NCBI GenBank assembly: GCA_964579325.1
Contig: CAZOHN010000014.1
Location: forward strand, 1-34,687
DNA: 34,687 nt
Reading direction: 5' to 3'
Origin: CAZOHN01 sp964579325
GTDB taxonomy: Bacteria > Pseudomonadota > Alphaproteobacteria > Rhodobacterales > Rhodobacteraceae
Part shown: positions 25,211 to 33,055 of the stretch, in pieces
Layout: each line of letters opens with the position of its first letter
Numbering within the stretch: the first letter of the stretch is position 1
Position numbers and translations under genes: made by a program
The notes under the pieces: model-generated
The model's database searches: none
Told to the model about the DNA's origin: nothing
The model's input: the letters and a program-made list of their open reading frames with translations, nothing else

Positions 25211-25678
25211 CAGGCCACGTGGCGCAACACGGAGCGGTGGTTGCGGGGCTGAGTACCCTGCCCGGCGGGTCGTCCGGCGAAGTGCGGTTAACAGCTTGAA
25301 CTTGCAAAGTCTGTGGAGCCGGAATGCGCACCCGGCCTATGCCCGGATCGGCCTGTTGAAGCGCCTAGGGGGGTCCGCGATAACGGCGCGCGCCGAGCAT
25401 GCCGCGCCGCGCGACCGGGCGCGACCGCACCACTGTGCAGACTGACGCAAGGCACCTCCGGGCCTCCTTCCGCACCACCCGGGGAACACCAGAACCCAAG
25501 GCGAGAACTGCACTTCAACTTGTCGCAGGCGGCGAGTGTCAACCCAACTTGACAGACTCTCGAATGCCGCTACCTTCGTCTTTGAGGGTACCGAGTCCGA
25601 CCGGTTGCATCGCGGCCCGCCATCGAGAACAGAGCTGAACTTTTTGGCCACCGGGGTTTTCCCGGGGATCGGAGCGTC
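25211..25678. other. Intergenic region after the nine-gene operon
   Basis: About 470 bases with no supportable gene; open frames here are short and unlike any family. It holds the 10-base palindrome GCCACGTGGC (25214-25223) right after the creatininase stop, a TGT-N12-ACA palindrome with overlapping promoter (25537-25576), and a CCGGG-GTTTT-CCCGG hairpin (25651-25665) just before the ribosome site of the B12-binding protein. No clear terminator for the operon was seen. Confidence 0.6.
25537..25576 (+). promoter_or_regulatory. PpsR/CrtJ-like palindrome overlapping a promoter
   Basis: TGTCAACCCAACTTGACA (25537-25554) is a perfect palindrome with six-base arms and fits the TGT-N12-ACA consensus of PpsR/CrtJ, the aerobic repressors of photosynthesis genes. 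Its right arm TTGACA is also a consensus -35, followed after 16 bases by TACCTT (25571-25576) as a weak -10. The B12-binding protein gene starts about 100 bases downstream. The overlap with -35 is the layout expected for repression. Because TTGACA is itself common, chance is possible. Confidence 0.5.
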
Positions 25679-26497
25679 ATGTCGGCAGAACGCACGATGC
25701 AGGATATCCGCTCGGAAGCCGAGCCAGCCTTGCAGGTCCTCGAAGGGCCGACTCCGCCGAAGGCAGTCCGGGCTCTCGCTGTCGAAGTCGTGCGACGCCT
25801 GCGAGAGCGCGCCACGGAGACGCAGCTCGGCACCGCCCCCCCGCGCCCTGAAGATGTGGACCTCCTGTGCGACGCGCTTCTCTCGACGGAGCATTCCGCC
25901 GCGGCACGGATCATGGAGAGCTTCGTCGGCTCGAGCCCCGATCCTGCGCGGATTGCCTTTCCCCTCCTCGCCGAAGCGGCACGACGGCTGGGCCAGCTTT
26001 GGACGGAGGACGAGGTCTCGTTCCTCGACGTCACCGTTGGCGTCTCTCGGATATTCTCGATCGTCCATGTCATCAGCCGCAGGCAACCTAGCGCGCGCAC
26101 CCATGGCGGCGTCGCGGTCTTCGCCTCGGTCCCGGGCGACACTCATACCCTCGGCGTGACCATCGCGACCGAGTTCCTGCGTCTGCGGGGCTGGGACATC
26201 GTGCTGCGGTCGGGCTGCACGCAAGACGCGCTCCTCGCCGACATTGACGCGCTCGACCCCTGGGTTGTCGGCCTGTCGGCAAGCCCGAGCACCTCGATGG
26301 TCGCGCTGGGCCGGCTGATCGCAGCGCTGCGGATCCACCACCCCCACACGCGAATCCTGATCGGCGGCAGCATTGCTGCGGAGGAAGAAGCGCTTCTTCG
26401 GCTCATCGGGGCCGATGCCGTGGCGGTGGACCTCAACTCGGCCCATGCCGAGATGGAACGGTTGAGCGGGCCCGCGGCCGTGGGCACCACAGTCTGA
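25679..26497 (+). CDS. Cobalamin (B12)-binding regulatory protein, AerR/PpaA-like
   Basis: A 272-residue protein starting at ATG 25679 after GGAG. Residues about 60-135 form a helical cap (DLLCDALLSTEHSAAARIME, ARRLGQLWTEDEVSFLDVTV). Residues about 140-265 are a Rossmann-like B12 domain with the cobalamin-binding motif DTHTLG at 154-159 (DxHxxG) and GLSASPS and LIGGSI later. AerR/PpaA proteins bind B12 and modify PpsR/CrtJ action in relation to light and oxygen. No DNA-binding or catalytic domain is visible, which fits that group. The PpsR-type palindrome upstream supports the assignment, but no photosynthesis gene is in the window. A methyltransferase corrinoid protein is an alternative. Confidence 0.78.
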   Translation: MSAERTMQDIRSEAEPALQVLEGPTPPKAVRALAVEVVRRLRERATETQLGTAPPRPEDVDLLCDALLSTEHSAAARIMESFVGSSPDPARIAFPLLAEAARRLGQLWTEDEVSFLDVTVGVSRIFSIVHVISRRQPSARTHGGVAVFASVPGDTHTLGVTIATEFLRLRGWDIVLRSGCTQDALLADIDALDPWVVGLSASPSTSMVALGRLIAALRIHHPHTRILIGGSIAAEEEALLRLIGADAVAVDLNSAHAEMERLSGPAAVGTTV

Positions 26498-26506
26498 CGG
26501 CGGCTT

Positions 26507-26562
26507 CGGACCGCGGGGTCCGCTCGCCCGACCCCACGCCTTCGGGCAGTGGACGCTGCCCG
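26507..26562 (+). terminator. Two hairpins after the B12-binding gene
   Basis: CGGACC-GCGG-GGTCCG (26507-26522) and CGGGCAG-TGGACG-CTGCCCG (26543-26562) are perfect stems of six and seven base pairs in the 151-base gap before the flavin oxidoreductase. There is no U-run, so they may be inefficient terminators or processing signals. Confidence 0.35.
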
Positions 26563-26648
26563 GACGTATCGCACCCGTCGCTCGCCCTTTCGTTCGCCCT
26601 TCCACCGGCCACGCACCGCGCCTAACCTCCACCCGAGGAGGCCCGCAG

Positions 26649-28697
26649 ATGCCTGACCATTCCACCGACCCGTTGCTCCAGCCCTACCGGTTGAAGCGCC
26701 TCACGCTGAGGAATCGCCTTCTCTCTACAGCCCACGAGCCGGCCTACTCCGAGGACGGCATGCCGAAGGATCGTTACCGTCTGTACCATGTCGAGAAGGC
26801 GAAGGGCGGCATCGCGCTGACAATGACGGCGGGATCGGCAGTGGTATCGACCGACAGCCCGCAGGCCTTCGGCAACCTGCACGCATATGACGACGAGATC
26901 GTGCCCTGGCTCGGTCGGCTGGCGGACGACTGTCACGCGCATGGGGCAGCGGTCATGATCCAGCTGACGCACCTTGGCCGGCGGACAGGCTGGAACAAGG
27001 CCCACTGGTTGCCAGTGCTGGCACCCTCGCCCGTGCGCGAGCCCGCACACCGGGCTTTTCCGAAGCAAATGGAGGATTGGGACATCGCGCGGATCGTGGC
27101 CGACTATGCCGCCGCCGCGCAGCGGATGCAGGCGGCGGGCCTCGATGGGATCGAGTTCGAGTGCTACGGCCACCTGATCGACGGCTTCTGGTCTCCCGCC
27201 ACCAACCGACGGGACGACGAGTATGGCGGCAGCCTCGAGAACCGCCTTCGGTTCACGCACATGGTGCTCGATGCGGTAAGGGCAGCGGTGGGGCCAGAAT
27301 TCATCGTGGGCCTGCGCATGGTCGCCGATGAAGACTGGGAAAGGGGCCTCAGCCGGGAGGAGGGCGTCGAGATCGCGCGGCGGCTGGCGCGGTCGGGCAA
27401 GGTCGACTTCCTGAATCTGATCCGTGGCCATATCGAGACCGATGCCGCCCTGACGGACGTGATCCCGATCGCGGGGATGGCTTCGGCGCCACATCTCGAC
27501 TTCGCCGGCGAAGTGCGCGCGGCGACAGGGTTTCCGGTGTTTCATGCCGCGAAGATCGCCGACGTGGCAACTGCGCGGCACGCGGTGGCTGCGGGCAAGC
27601 TCGACATGGTGGGGATGACGCGGGCGCACCTGGCCGACCCTCATATCGGACGAAAGGTGGCCACCGGTCTTGAGGCCCGTATCCGGCCCTGTGTCGGAGC
27701 GACCTATTGCCTCGACCGGATCTACGAGGGCGGAGAGGCACTGTGCATCCACAACGCGGCGACCGGACGCGAAGCGACGATTCCACACGAGATCCCGCGC
27801 GCGGTCCGACCGGTGCGAGCGGTGGTCGTGGGTGCGGGTCCGGCGGGCCTCGAGGCCGCACGAGTGGCGGCAGAGCGCGGGCACGAGGTGACAGTTCTGG
27901 AGGCGGCGTCGCGACCAGGAGGTCAGGTCGCCCTTCTGACCCAGAACCCACGGCGGCGCGACCTGGCGGGGATCGTCGACTGGAGGATGGCGGAACTGGC
28001 GCGGCTGGACGTGACGGTGCGGTTCGACACCGTCGCCGAGGCCGGGGACGTCCTGGCGCTGGCACCCGAAATGGTGGTCGTCGCAACCGGAGGGTTGCCG
28101 CAAATGCCGGAAATGGCTGGTGCGGACCTGGCGCTGTCGACCTGGGACGTGCTGTCGGGCGGGGCGCGCCCCGAGGGGCGGGTTCTGATCTACGACGATC
28201 ACGGCGGCCATGCCGCCATGAGTGCGGCGGAGGTGTTGGCGCAGGCGGGTGCGGAGGTAGAACTGGTGTCGCCCGAGCGGTTCTTTGCGCCGGAGGTCGG
28301 GGGCATGAACCTCGTACCCTACATGCGCGCCTTTCAGCAACGCGGCGTGCGCGTAACCATTGCCACCCGTGTCACGGCGATCATCCGAGAGGGAAACGGG
28401 ATCGTGGCGACGCTGGGATCAGACCATGCAGTCGGCCACGCCGAGACCCGCCGGGTCGATGCAGTGGTGGCCGAGCACGGGACAGCCGCCAACGACGCCC
28501 TCTATCACGACCTTAAGCCGCGGTCGCGCAACCGGGGTGCGGTTGACTATGCGGCGCTGATTGCGGGCACCGGCGCAATCTTTCCCGACCACGCGCCAGA
28601 GGCGGCGTTCCGGCTCTACCGGATCGGCGATGCTGTGGCCTCGCGCAACATTCACGCCGCAATCTACGATGCACTGCGGTTCGGGATCCGCTGGTGA
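26649..28697 (+). CDS. NADH:flavin oxidoreductase of the trimethylamine dehydrogenase / N-methylproline demethylase type
   Basis: A 682-residue flavoprotein. Residues about 8-345 form an OYE-like FMN barrel (MIQLTHLGRRTG, FECYGHLIDGFWSP, YGGSLENRLRF). An iron-sulfur region follows with Cys348, Cys354 and Cys366, and then FAD/NAD domains (VVVGAGPAGLEAARVA at 393-408). Two points differ from trimethylamine dehydrogenase: Glu30 stands where that enzyme attaches FMN through Cys30, and Ala351 stands where the second cluster Cys is expected (CVGATYC). I recall CVGA-type motifs in demethylase-like relatives. It probably demethylates or oxidises an N-methyl compound or reduces an enoate. The start ATG 26649 follows GAGGAGG by seven bases. 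Confidence 0.87.
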   Translation: MPDHSTDPLLQPYRLKRLTLRNRLLSTAHEPAYSEDGMPKDRYRLYHVEKAKGGIALTMTAGSAVVSTDSPQAFGNLHAYDDEIVPWLGRLADDCHAHGAAVMIQLTHLGRRTGWNKAHWLPVLAPSPVREPAHRAFPKQMEDWDIARIVADYAAAAQRMQAAGLDGIEFECYGHLIDGFWSPATNRRDDEYGGSLENRLRFTHMVLDAVRAAVGPEFIVGLRMVADEDWERGLSREEGVEIARRLARSGKVDFLNLIRGHIETDAALTDVIPIAGMASAPHLDFAGEVRAATGFPVFHAAKIADVATARHAVAAGKLDMVGMTRAHLADPHIGRKVATGLEARIRPCVGATYCLDRIYEGGEALCIHNAATGREATIPHEIPRAVRPVRAVVVGAGPAGLEAARVAAERGHEVTVLEAASRPGGQVALLTQNPRRRDLAGIVDWRMAELARLDVTVRFDTVAEAGDVLALAPEMVVVATGGLPQMPEMAGADLALSTWDVLSGGARPEGRVLIYDDHGGHAAMSAAEVLAQAGAEVELVSPERFFAPEVGGMNLVPYMRAFQQRGVRVTIATRVTAIIREGNGIVATLGSDHAVGHAETRRVDAVVAEHGTAANDALYHDLKPRSRNRGAVDYAALIAGTGAIFPDHAPEAAFRLYRIGDAVASRNIHAAIYDALRFGIRW

Positions 28698-28709
28698 CGC
28701 CTGCCGGTC

Positions 28710-29597
28710 TCAGGCGCGGCTTTCGTCCTTGAGCAGAAGTACGAGCGCCAGGGCGGTCATGACAACGCCGACCGCGACCAGAGCCGGAGGAGGGCTGCGA
28801 CCCAGACCGACTTCCCACAGGATCACCCAGGTGGGGGTCAGGTAGGTGTAGGCCATGACCTTCGCTGAGGGCAGTCGCAGCGTGGCGTACTGAACAAGAA
28901 CGAACGTGACGGCGCTGGCGAAGACCGCAAGGTAGCCCAGCACGGCCCACACGAAGGGCGAGAGCCTGGACCATGGGGTCGCGGCGATGTCGCGCCAACC
29001 CCACAGGGCCACCAGAACCGCTGCGGCCACCATCATCCCGAACGAGAACACCAGTGCGCTTTCGCCCCGGTTCAGCTTGCGCACGACAGGAGTGTAGAGC
29101 GCGTGGGCGATGCAACCGGTAAAGTAGATGGCCTCGCCCTGACCGATGTCGGCTCGAAGGAATGCCGAGACGTCGGCGCGGAAGATCACCCACAGTGCCC
29201 CTGCTGCGCCCAGCGCCAGCGCCAGCGCCATGCGCGGCGTGGTGACCTGGCGCAACAGGAGCCAGCCAAAACCAGCGGCCATCAGCGGCGTCAACGTGAA
29301 AACCGCCGCCGCCGATACCGGAGGCGCGGTCTTGAGGCCCTCGAACATGGTGATGAAGTAGGCAGCAAAGAGTGCGCCCATTACCGGGTAACGCCAGGGC
29401 GAGGCCAGGGCAGCGCGTGGCACACCCCCTGCCACAAGCACCGCAGACCCGGTGAGGAGGCAGGCGAGCACCAGCCGCGCGAAGGTCACGGCGATGGGCG
29501 AGACCTCGTTGGCGACCATCGATCCGAGGCTGAACGATCCCGCGATCAGGGCCGAAAAAGCGAACATCGCGAGGTGGCCCCGGGCGGCCTCCGTCAC
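28710..29597 (-). CDS. EamA/DMT-family transporter
   Basis: A 295-residue inner-membrane protein with about ten hydrophobic segments forming two EamA repeats, as in drug/metabolite exporters of the RhaT/YdcZ type. The second repeat starts at about GEAIYFTGCIAHALYTPVV and ends TYLTPTWVILWEVGLG. The start is uncertain: GTG 29597 has no good ribosome site, and ATG 29567 would shorten the first helix only slightly. The LysR gene is upstream on the same strand, 109 bases away, and may control it. The stop lies 12 bases from that of the convergent oxidoreductase. The substrate is unknown. Confidence 0.85.
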   Translation of the reverse strand: MTEAARGHLAMFAFSALIAGSFSLGSMVANEVSPIAVTFARLVLACLLTGSAVLVAGGVPRAALASPWRYPVMGALFAAYFITMFEGLKTAPPVSAAAVFTLTPLMAAGFGWLLLRQVTTPRMALALALGAAGALWVIFRADVSAFLRADIGQGEAIYFTGCIAHALYTPVVRKLNRGESALVFSFGMMVAAAVLVALWGWRDIAATPWSRLSPFVWAVLGYLAVFASAVTFVLVQYATLRLPSAKVMAYTYLTPTWVILWEVGLGRSPPPALVAVGVVMTALALVLLLKDESRA

Positions 29598-29642
29598 GGC
29601 GCGGGGTCCGGAGGCCGGCAGAGCGGATGGCCCGTCGCAGCG

Positions 29643-29666
29643 CCCGTCACCCGGCCCGTCACCCGG
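29643..29666. repeat. Tandem 12-base repeat between LysR and EamA genes
   Basis: The unit CCCGTCACCCGG occurs twice without a gap in the 109-base region between the LysR stop and the EamA start. Only two copies are present. It could be a regulatory site or slippage; nothing further can be said. Confidence 0.6.
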
Positions 29667-29706
29667 CCCATTCCGTCGTCCGCAACGCGGCCCGCCGCGA
29701 GGATTG

Positions 29707-30579
29707 TCATTCGGCCCAGCCCTTCGCCGCCTCTTTCAGATGGCCCAGGAACGCCTGGACCTTGGCCGTGCGGTGCAGGTCTACATGCGTGACGATCCAG
29801 AGCGGCGCGTCCCACTCGGGCCTCGGTCGCAGCACCTGTACCAGCGTCGGATCACCCGCACCGAGGCTGCAGGGTAGAAAGCCCAACCCTACCCCGGCAC
29901 GGATAGCGTCATGCATCACACCGGCGTCAGTGGCACGCCAGACGAGCGCCTCGTCCGGCACCGCGTCGTGAAGCCATCGCAAGAAGGGTGCGCGAGGAGC
30001 GCCGTCGAACCCCACGATTGCGTGGTCTCCGAGCGTCGCCTCGGTCGGCATTCCGCGGCGTTCGATGTAGGATCGCGCAGCGTAGATCGCCTGTCTCTGC
30101 ACTCCCAGCGGCTGCACCACGTTGTCAGGCTCTTCCGGCATCTTGCCCGCGCGAATGGCCACATGCGCTTCGCCGTATTCGAGGCGGAACAGCCGCTCGT
30201 CGGTCAGAAACCGCACGACGACACCGGGATGCTCCGACTGGAAGGCCGCCAGCACGGGCGTCAACCGCGACGACAGGACCGACAGCGAGGTGACGATAAG
30301 TTCGCCCGAAACGTCGTTGCCGCCCCCCTTGATCCGGCCGGCGAGTTGCGAGAACTGCTCGTCAGTGACCTTGGCGACCTGGAGGAGGTCGCGGCCTGCC
30401 TCGGTGGCTGTGTAGCCGCGCGCGTGTCGCTGGAACAGCTTGGTGCCGAGCCGCGCCTCGAGCGCGTCGATGTGGCGGATCACGGTGGCGTGATGGACGC
30501 CTAGCACCTCGGCCGCGCCGGACACGGTGCCGAGGCGGGCGACCTGAAACGCCGTGCGGATTTCGTCCCAGTTCTCCAC
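29707..30579 (-). CDS. LysR-family transcriptional regulator
   Basis: A 290-residue regulator. The winged helix-turn-helix occupies about residues 1-60 (EIRTAFQVARLGTVSGAAEV, VHHATVIRHIDALEARLGTK). The rest is the substrate-binding-like effector domain. The start is GTG 30579, six bases after AAGGGGGA, so that the DNA-binding domain begins at residue 3 as usual; an open frame to 30738 adds 53 unrelated residues. The phrase HHATVIRHI differs from the more common S.S.VS.QI pattern of LysR proteins. The likely target is the downstream EamA exporter; the effector is unknown. Confidence 0.9.
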   Translation of the reverse strand: MENWDEIRTAFQVARLGTVSGAAEVLGVHHATVIRHIDALEARLGTKLFQRHARGYTATEAGRDLLQVAKVTDEQFSQLAGRIKGGGNDVSGELIVTSLSVLSSRLTPVLAAFQSEHPGVVVRFLTDERLFRLEYGEAHVAIRAGKMPEEPDNVVQPLGVQRQAIYAARSYIERRGMPTEATLGDHAIVGFDGAPRAPFLRWLHDAVPDEALVWRATDAGVMHDAIRAGVGLGFLPCSLGAGDPTLVQVLRPRPEWDAPLWIVTHVDLHRTAKVQAFLGHLKEAAKGWAE

Positions 30580-31347
30580 GTCGTCCCCCTTGCGCAGATC
30601 GATATCAAGCGACAGGCGCGTTCCGGTTGCAAGCCCGATCCCTTCCGCCTCAGGACCAGCATGAAAGCGGACTTGCGGACCACCACACATCACCGGAACT
30701 TCGGCGAGCAGAACCGACACCGGAATCCCGAGATGCACTTTGCTGTCCTCGCCCTCGACCTGATCTCCAGCCCGTGCTGGTCAAGCCCTGCGTCGGGATT
30801 GCAGCCTTCACCGAATGAGCCCTTTCGAAGGACCCGCCGATTGACGCGGCCTTTTCGGCCGACGCACCGGAGAGGGGCCCTGCGCCGAGGCGACAGTGTG
30901 CAGACCCCTGCCCTTTCGGCGCAGAGCGCCGGGTCGTCGAGATGCCCGACGGATCGGCGGCAGTCGAAGTCGTCAGCAGTCACCCGGGTGCGGTACACGG
31001 TCCCGCTGGTCGGATCGGAGGGCGCAGGCCATAATTTGAACCTTGGACCAGGAACGCCCGACATGCCCCGGACCGATCCCTGAAGGTGGCACAGGCCGAG
31101 AAGGATCAGGCCCTTGGGCAACGCCTGCTCGACTGGCAGAGCGTCCGCGTGAAGATCAATACATGTCCTGGCATCAGGCACCGAATGACGGTCGGATCAA
31201 GTACGGAACCAAGATCAGCTCTGGGTCGGCATCCGCGAAGTGCGAGAGATCACCTCGGACTGCCAGTTCGGTTGCCCCGGCCGATCAGTCCACCCGAAAT
31301 CCCGTGACCCCTTCCCCATTGACCACTTCTCCACCAAACGCCTCCCC
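30580..31347. other. Long region without a convincing gene
   Basis: About 770 bases between the LysR start and the promoter before ffh. Open frames on both strands (for example 30661-31083 plus and 30690-31181 minus) show no known family, no good ribosome site and no expected composition. Hairpins are common: CGGCC-TTTTC-GGCCG (30847-30861), CTGCGCCGA/TCGGCGCAG (30880-30888 with 30916-30924), and CGGCGC-AGA-GCGCCG (30917-30931), the last two sharing an arm. The region may be a decayed gene or contain RNA elements. Confidence 0.5.
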
Positions 31348-31376
31348 TTGACTCGGGACAGACGCCGACGTATCGC
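31348..31376 (+). promoter_or_regulatory. Promoter upstream of the candidate RNA and ffh
   Basis: TTGACT (31348-31353) and TATCGC (31371-31376) are separated by exactly 17 bases, predicting a transcript start near 31383. It faces ffh, whose start is about 150 bases downstream. Confidence 0.45.
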
Positions 31377-31382
31377 CCGTCC

Positions 31383-31478
31383 CAACTCCCCGGAGGCTAT
31401 TCGCTTCCGGTCCCGTCGCATCATGCGGGGATCGTCGTCCGTCAGCGCGTTGCGCCCACGGGCGCCGTTGGGCTTTTT
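31383..31478 (+). ncRNA. Candidate small RNA or attenuated leader before ffh
   Basis: From the predicted start to the T-run the transcript would be about 96 bases. It contains an eight-pair stem (CCGGAGGC at 31390-31397 with GCTTCCGG at 31403-31410, five-base loop), a possible CCCG/CGGG stem, and the terminator hairpin. It lacks the conserved GGAAGCAGC-type tetraloop region of signal recognition particle RNA. It could be an independent small RNA or the attenuated leader of ffh. Evidence is structural only. Confidence 0.35.
31454..31478 (+). terminator. Rho-independent terminator upstream of ffh
   Basis: GCCCA-CGG and CCG-T-TGGGC form an eight-pair GC-rich stem with a three-base loop and one bulged T, followed at once by TTTTT (31474-31478). 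It would stop plus-strand transcripts 54 bases before the ffh start. A second perfect hairpin, GCCGGAT-CCCAT-ATCCGGC (31482-31500), follows without a T-run. Confidence 0.55.
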
Positions 31479-31531
31479 CGCGCCGGATCCCATATCCGGC
31501 CTGCACTTAACCGGCTGAAGGAGGGCTGGCC

Positions 31532-33055
31532 ATGTTCGAGAACCTGTCCGAACGTCTCTCCGGCGTCTTCGACCGGTTGACCAAGCAGGGCGCGCTGGCC
31601 GAGGCCGATGTCGCGACGGCCCTGCGCGAGGTGCGGGTCGCGCTGCTGGAGGCCGACGTCTCGCTGCCCGTGGCGCGCGATTTCGTGGCCGCGGTGCAGA
31701 AGAAGGCCACCGGCCAAGCCGTGACGAAATCGGTCACGCCTGGCCAGCAGGTTGTCAAGATCGTGCATGACGAGCTTGTCCACGTCCTGCGCGGCGAGGG
31801 CGATCCGGCCGCGCTCAAGATCGACAACCCGCCCGCGCCGATCCTGATGGTCGGGTTGCAGGGCGGCGGCAAGACGACGACGACCGCGAAGGTCGCCAAG
31901 CGGCTGAAGGAGCGCGAGGGCAAGCGGGTCCTCATGGCATCGCTCGACACCAACCGCCCGGCGGCGATGGAACAGCTTGCGATTCTCGGCCGCCAGATCG
32001 GGGTGGACACGCTGCCGATCGTGGCGGGACAGAACGCGGTCGAGATTGCCAAACGCGCGATGCAGCAGGCCACTCTTGGCGGCTACGACGTGGTGATGCT
32101 TGACACCGCAGGCCGACTCCAGATCGACGAAGTGCTGATGGACGAGGTTGCGCGGGTGCGCGACGTCGCCAAACCGCGCGAGACGCTCCTTGTGGTCGAC
32201 GGCCTCACCGGGCAAGTCGCCGTCGAGGTGGCGCAGGAATTCGATGCCAAGGTCGGCATCACCGGTGTCGTACTGACCCGGATGGACGGCGACGGGCGCG
32301 GCGGCGCGGCGCTCTCGATGNNNNNNNNNNTGCGCGCCGTCACCGGCAAGCCGATCCGCTTCGTGGGCCTCGGCGAGAAGATGGACGCGCTCGAGACCTT
32401 CGAGCCCGACCGGATCGCCGGCCGCATCCTCGGAATGGGCGACATCGTTGCGCTGGTGGAAAAGGCCCAGGAGACACTTGAGGCCGAACAGGCCGAGCGC
32501 ATGATGAAGCGCTTCCAGAAGGGTCAGTTCAACATGAACGACCTGAAGATGCAGCTCGAGCAGATGGTCAAGATGGGCGGCATGGAAGGGCTGATGGGAA
32601 TGATGCCCGGCATGGGCAAGGCGAAGTCGCAAATGGCCGAGGCGGGCATCGACGACACCCTCCTCAAGCGGCAGATCGCACTGATCCAGTCCATGACCAA
32701 GAAAGAGCGCGCGAACCCGGATCTTCTGCAGGCAAGCCGCAAGAAGCGGATCGCGGCCGGAGCGGGCCTGGAGGTTTCGGAGCTCAACAAGCTACTCAAG
32801 CAGCACCGCCAGATGGCGGACATGATGAAGAAAATGGGCAAGGGGGGAATGCTGAAGCAGGCCATGAAGGGCATGTTCGGCAAGGGCGGTCCGTCCGAGG
32901 CCGACCTCGAGGCGGCCCGCGCCCAGATGGCCCAGGGCCAGATGCCCAAGGGGATGACGCTGCCGAAGGGAATGGGCGGCATGCCGGGCATGGGAGGAGG
33001 GCTCAAGCTGCCGCCCGGGCTGTCTGGTCTGAGCGGGCTGGGTAAGAAGAAGTGA
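31532..33055 (+). CDS. ffh: Signal recognition particle protein Ffh (SRP54), interrupted by an N gap
   Basis: The GTPase that binds signal peptides and 4.5S RNA and docks with FtsY to target membrane proteins. N domain: residues 1-90. Walker A GLQGGGKT is at 108-115. Further G-domain motifs are DTNRPAAMEQL, LDTAGRLQ and TRMDGDGRGG. The methionine-rich M domain begins near 330 and ends in a Met/Gly/Lys-rich tail. The start ATG 31532 follows AAGGAGGG. Ten N (32321-32330) give four undefined residues (264-267); in relatives GAALSM is followed directly by RAVTGKPI, so these four are an assembly artefact and the true length is about 503. Confidence 0.97.
   Translation: MFENLSERLSGVFDRLTKQGALAEADVATALREVRVALLEADVSLPVARDFVAAVQKKATGQAVTKSVTPGQQVVKIVHDELVHVLRGEGDPAALKIDNPPAPILMVGLQGGGKTTTTAKVAKRLKEREGKRVLMASLDTNRPAAMEQLAILGRQIGVDTLPIVAGQNAVEIAKRAMQQATLGGYDVVMLDTAGRLQIDEVLMDEVARVRDVAKPRETLLVVDGLTGQVAVEVAQEFDAKVGITGVVLTRMDGDGRGGAALSMXXXXRAVTGKPIRFVGLGEKMDALETFEPDRIAGRILGMGDIVALVEKAQETLEAEQAERMMKRFQKGQFNMNDLKMQLEQMVKMGGMEGLMGMMPGMGKAKSQMAEAGIDDTLLKRQIALIQSMTKKERANPDLLQASRKKRIAAGAGLEVSELNKLLKQHRQMADMMKKMGKGGMLKQAMKGMFGKGGPSEADLEAARAQMAQGQMPKGMTLPKGMGGMPGMGGGLKLPPGLSGLSGLGKKK
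32321..32330. other. Assembly gap of ten N inside ffh
   Basis: The left flank ends CTCTCGATG and the right flank starts TGCGCGCCGTC. Family sequence predicts CTCTCGATGCGCGCCGTC, so the flanks overlap by TG and no bases are missing. The filler adds 12 bases, which happens to keep the frame. Confidence 0.9.

Noticed and set aside
26622..28340. 572-codon open frame on the minus strand
   Set aside because: It is antisense to the clear NADH:flavin oxidoreductase, with Arg/His/Pro-rich composition typical of shadow frames in GC-rich DNA.
29643..29666. CRISPR-like array
   Set aside because: Only two tandem 12-base units with no spacers.
30661..31181. Open frames on both strands (140 and 163 codons) in the gene-free stretch
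   Set aside because: No ribosome site, no recognisable family, and compositions unlike real genes of the window.
31383..31478. Signal recognition particle (4.5S) RNA gene next to ffh
   Set aside because: The conserved GGTC-GGAA-GCAGC region expected in such RNA is not present.
31442..32632. 396-codon minus-strand open frame over ffh
   Set aside because: It is antisense to ffh and crosses the N gap; composition is that of a shadow frame.
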